Of a stretch of 7,414 nucleotides of DNA, positions 5,933-7,414 are shown piece by piece. The translations under genes were made by a program, and so were the position numbers. The DNA comes from Porphyrobacter sp. (GTDB lineage: Bacteria; Pseudomonadota; Alphaproteobacteria; Sphingomonadales; Sphingomonadaceae). Positions within the stretch are counted from its first letter, which is position 1. Each line of letters starts with the position of its first letter. Where the stretch lies: contig JAGKSZ010000240.1 in NCBI GenBank assembly GCA_018991295.1, positions 1-7,414 on the forward strand, written 5' to 3'. The notes under the pieces are model-generated. The model was not told where the DNA came from, made no database searches, and saw only the letters and a list, made by a program, of their open reading frames with translations.

Positions 5933-7414
5933 ACCCCCTCCAGCAGCCGGTCCGCCTGTGCGCGCGCCTCGGGCGTGACTTCCGCGCCCGACAGCATCCG
6001 CGCGATTTCCTCCTGCCGCCCGGCATGGTCGAGCAGCACGACGCTGGTCTTGGTGACGATCCCGGAGGATGCCTTGGCGATCAGGTAATGCTGTCCGCCG
6101 CGCGCCGCGACCTGCGGGCTGTGCGTCACCGCCAGCAATTGCCCTTCCTGCGCCGCGAGCCGCGCAAGACGATCACCGATGGCGCTCGCCACTGCCCCGC
6201 CGACGCCGCGGTCGATTTCGTCGAAGATGATCGTCGCCGCCCCGCCCTGCTCGGCCAGCGCGACCTTCAGCGCGAGGATGAAGCGCGACAATTCGCCGCC
6301 CGACGCAATCTTCCCCAAAGGCGCAAAGTCCGCGCCGGGGTTGGTCGAAATCAGGAACTCCACCGCGTCCATGCCCGCCGCATTCCAGCGATCTTCGGGC
6401 AGCGCGGAGACGCTGGTGCGGAACCGTGCGGCATCGAGCTTCAGCGGCGCGAGCTCTGCCGCCACCGCTTCATCAAGCCGCGCCGCGCCCGCCACCCGTA
6501 TGGCGTGGGCCTTTTCCGCAGCGGCGACATAGGCCGTGCGCGCCTCCCTGGCGGCGGCTTCCAGAGCGTCCAATTGCGCCTCCCCGCCCTCGATCGCGTC
6601 CAAACGGCTGCGCATGGTGCGCATCAATTCGGGCAGATCATCAACCTCGCAGCGGTGCTTGCGGGCCGCGGCGCGCAGTTCGAACAGGCGGGTTTCGGCG
6701 CGCTCCAGTTCCATCGGATCATGCACCAGTGCCTCGGCGGCAAGGCGCAGCTTGTCCTCCGCCTCGCTCGCCTCGATCACGGCGCGATCGAGCGCGGCCA
6801 GCGCCTCGCTCAGCAGGGGATGCTGCTCTGCGATCCGGTCCAGCTTGCGGGCAGCGACGCGCAAGGACGCAAGCGGCGAGTCCGAACCCTCCCAAAGGTG
6901 CCGCAAATCTTCAAGATCGCCCGACAGCTTCTCGCCTTTCTGCATATCGGCCCGCGCCAACGCGAGGCGTGCTTCCTCGCCTGCGACCGGCTCCAGTGCA
7001 GAAAGTTCGGCAAGGTGGGCGATCAGCAGGTCCTGATCGGCCCGCGCCTGATCGACTGCATCGCGCGCCTCGGCCAGCTGTGCTTCGGTGCGCGCCCAAT
7101 CGCCATAGGCGCGCTCCAGCCCGGCCACATCGGTCCCCGCATAGCGATCAAGCAGGATCCGGTGCCCGCGCGGGTTCACAAGGCCCCTGTCATCATGCTG
7201 GCCGTGCAACTCAACCAGCGCGGGCGCAAGTTCGCGCAGCAAGGCGACACTGGCAGGAGAATCGTTGATGAAGGCCTTGGAGCCCCCATCGGCGCGCACC
7301 TGCCGCCGGATCATCAGCGGCTCGCCCGCTTCGATGGCGATGTCGGCATCCTCCAGCGTCGCGGCGATGGCCGCAGGCAGGCTGGCAAATTCGAAGCTGG
7401 CGGTGACGCCCGCC
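5929..7414 (-). CDS. recN: DNA repair protein RecN (5' end cut by window edge)
   Basis: RecN is an SMC-like ATPase acting early in recombinational repair of double-strand breaks. The visible part is 494 residues; the reading frame is open to the window edge, so the ATG at 7314 is internal, not the start. About 60 residues, including Walker A, are missing when compared with the 553-residue E. coli protein. Conserved N-terminal-half text includes LMIRRQVRADGGSKAFIND and LVELHGQHDDRGL, typical of RecN. A long Ala/Glu/Leu/Arg-rich central part is the coiled-coil arm. The C-terminal ATPase half has the ABC signature SGGELSR (visible residues 371-377; nt 6303-6283), Walker B TIIFDEID (394-401) followed by RGVGG, and the H-loop VTHSPQ (429-434). 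It ends at DRLLEGV. It is the first gene seen of the probable operon. Nothing indicates loss of function. Confidence 0.97.
   Translation of the reverse strand, partial: AGVTASFEFASLPAAIAATLEDADIAIEAGEPLMIRRQVRADGGSKAFINDSPASVALLRELAPALVELHGQHDDRGLVNPRGHRILLDRYAGTDVAGLERAYGDWARTEAQLAEARDAVDQARADQDLLIAHLAELSALEPVAGEEARLALARADMQKGEKLSGDLEDLRHLWEGSDSPLASLRVAARKLDRIAEQHPLLSEALAALDRAVIEASEAEDKLRLAAEALVHDPMELERAETRLFELRAAARKHRCEVDDLPELMRTMRSRLDAIEGGEAQLDALEAAAREARTAYVAAAEKAHAIRVAGAARLDEAVAAELAPLKLDAARFRTSVSALPEDRWNAAGMDAVEFLISTNPGADFAPLGKIASGGELSRFILALKVALAEQGGAATIIFDEIDRGVGGAVASAIGDRLARLAAQEGQLLAVTHSPQVAARGGQHYLIAKASSGIVTKTSVVLLDHAGRQEEIARMLSGAEVTPEARAQADRLLEGV

Noticed and set aside
5619..6026. 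N-terminal extension of hydrolase 2 up to an ATG at 6026
   Set aside because: These 136 residues are Arg/Cys/Gly-rich and overlap the small lipoprotein and recN in another frame; the lipoprotein signal begins after 5618.
1..7414. Phage defence system, CRISPR array, insertion sequence, tRNA or rRNA
   Set aside because: No repeat-spacer pattern, transposase, terminal inverted repeats or RNA gene structure was seen; genes are co-oriented and tightly packed with uniform composition.

Overview
The window reads as a stretch of chromosome from a high-GC alphaproteobacterium, most likely Sphingomonadales (Erythrobacter, Porphyrobacter or Novosphingobium-like). The reasons are the GC-rich third codon positions, the alphaproteobacterial style of the RecN and LigA proteins, and a divergent CinA-like protein of a kind I associate with this group. 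The taxonomic call is made by eye and is inference, not a search result.

All seven genes I can support lie on the minus strand, so the transcript reads from right to left. In transcription order they are: recN (its 5' end is beyond the right edge); a small lipoprotein of unknown function; two paralogous alpha/beta-hydrolase lipoproteins; ligA (NAD-dependent DNA ligase); a CinA-C/PncC-like protein; and a sterol desaturase / fatty acid hydroxylase family membrane protein (its 3' end is beyond the left edge). The genes are packed tightly. GTGA, ATGA and TGATG stop/start overlaps join recN to the small lipoprotein, the small lipoprotein to hydrolase 2, and ligA to cinA-like. Gaps of 57 and 13 nt separate hydrolase 2, hydrolase 1 and ligA. 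This fits one operon from recN to cinA-like. The only larger gap, 89 nt, lies in front of the desaturase gene, which may be transcribed separately.

Functionally, two DNA-maintenance genes (recN, double-strand break repair; ligA, nick sealing) bracket a block of three predicted exported lipoproteins, two of them tandem-duplicated hydrolases. The block looks like an accessory insertion into a recN-ligA neighbourhood. No RNA gene, mobile element, CRISPR array or prophage signal was seen, and no stretch over 300 bases lacks a gene.

I see no clear new multi-gene system. The points most worth a second look are active-site anomalies in several proteins: a His-to-Pro change in the third histidine box of the desaturase, loss of the Ser/Lys motif in the CinA-like protein, and no aspartate at the usual catalytic-acid site of hydrolase 2. 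The three-lipoprotein cassette between recN and ligA is the other.
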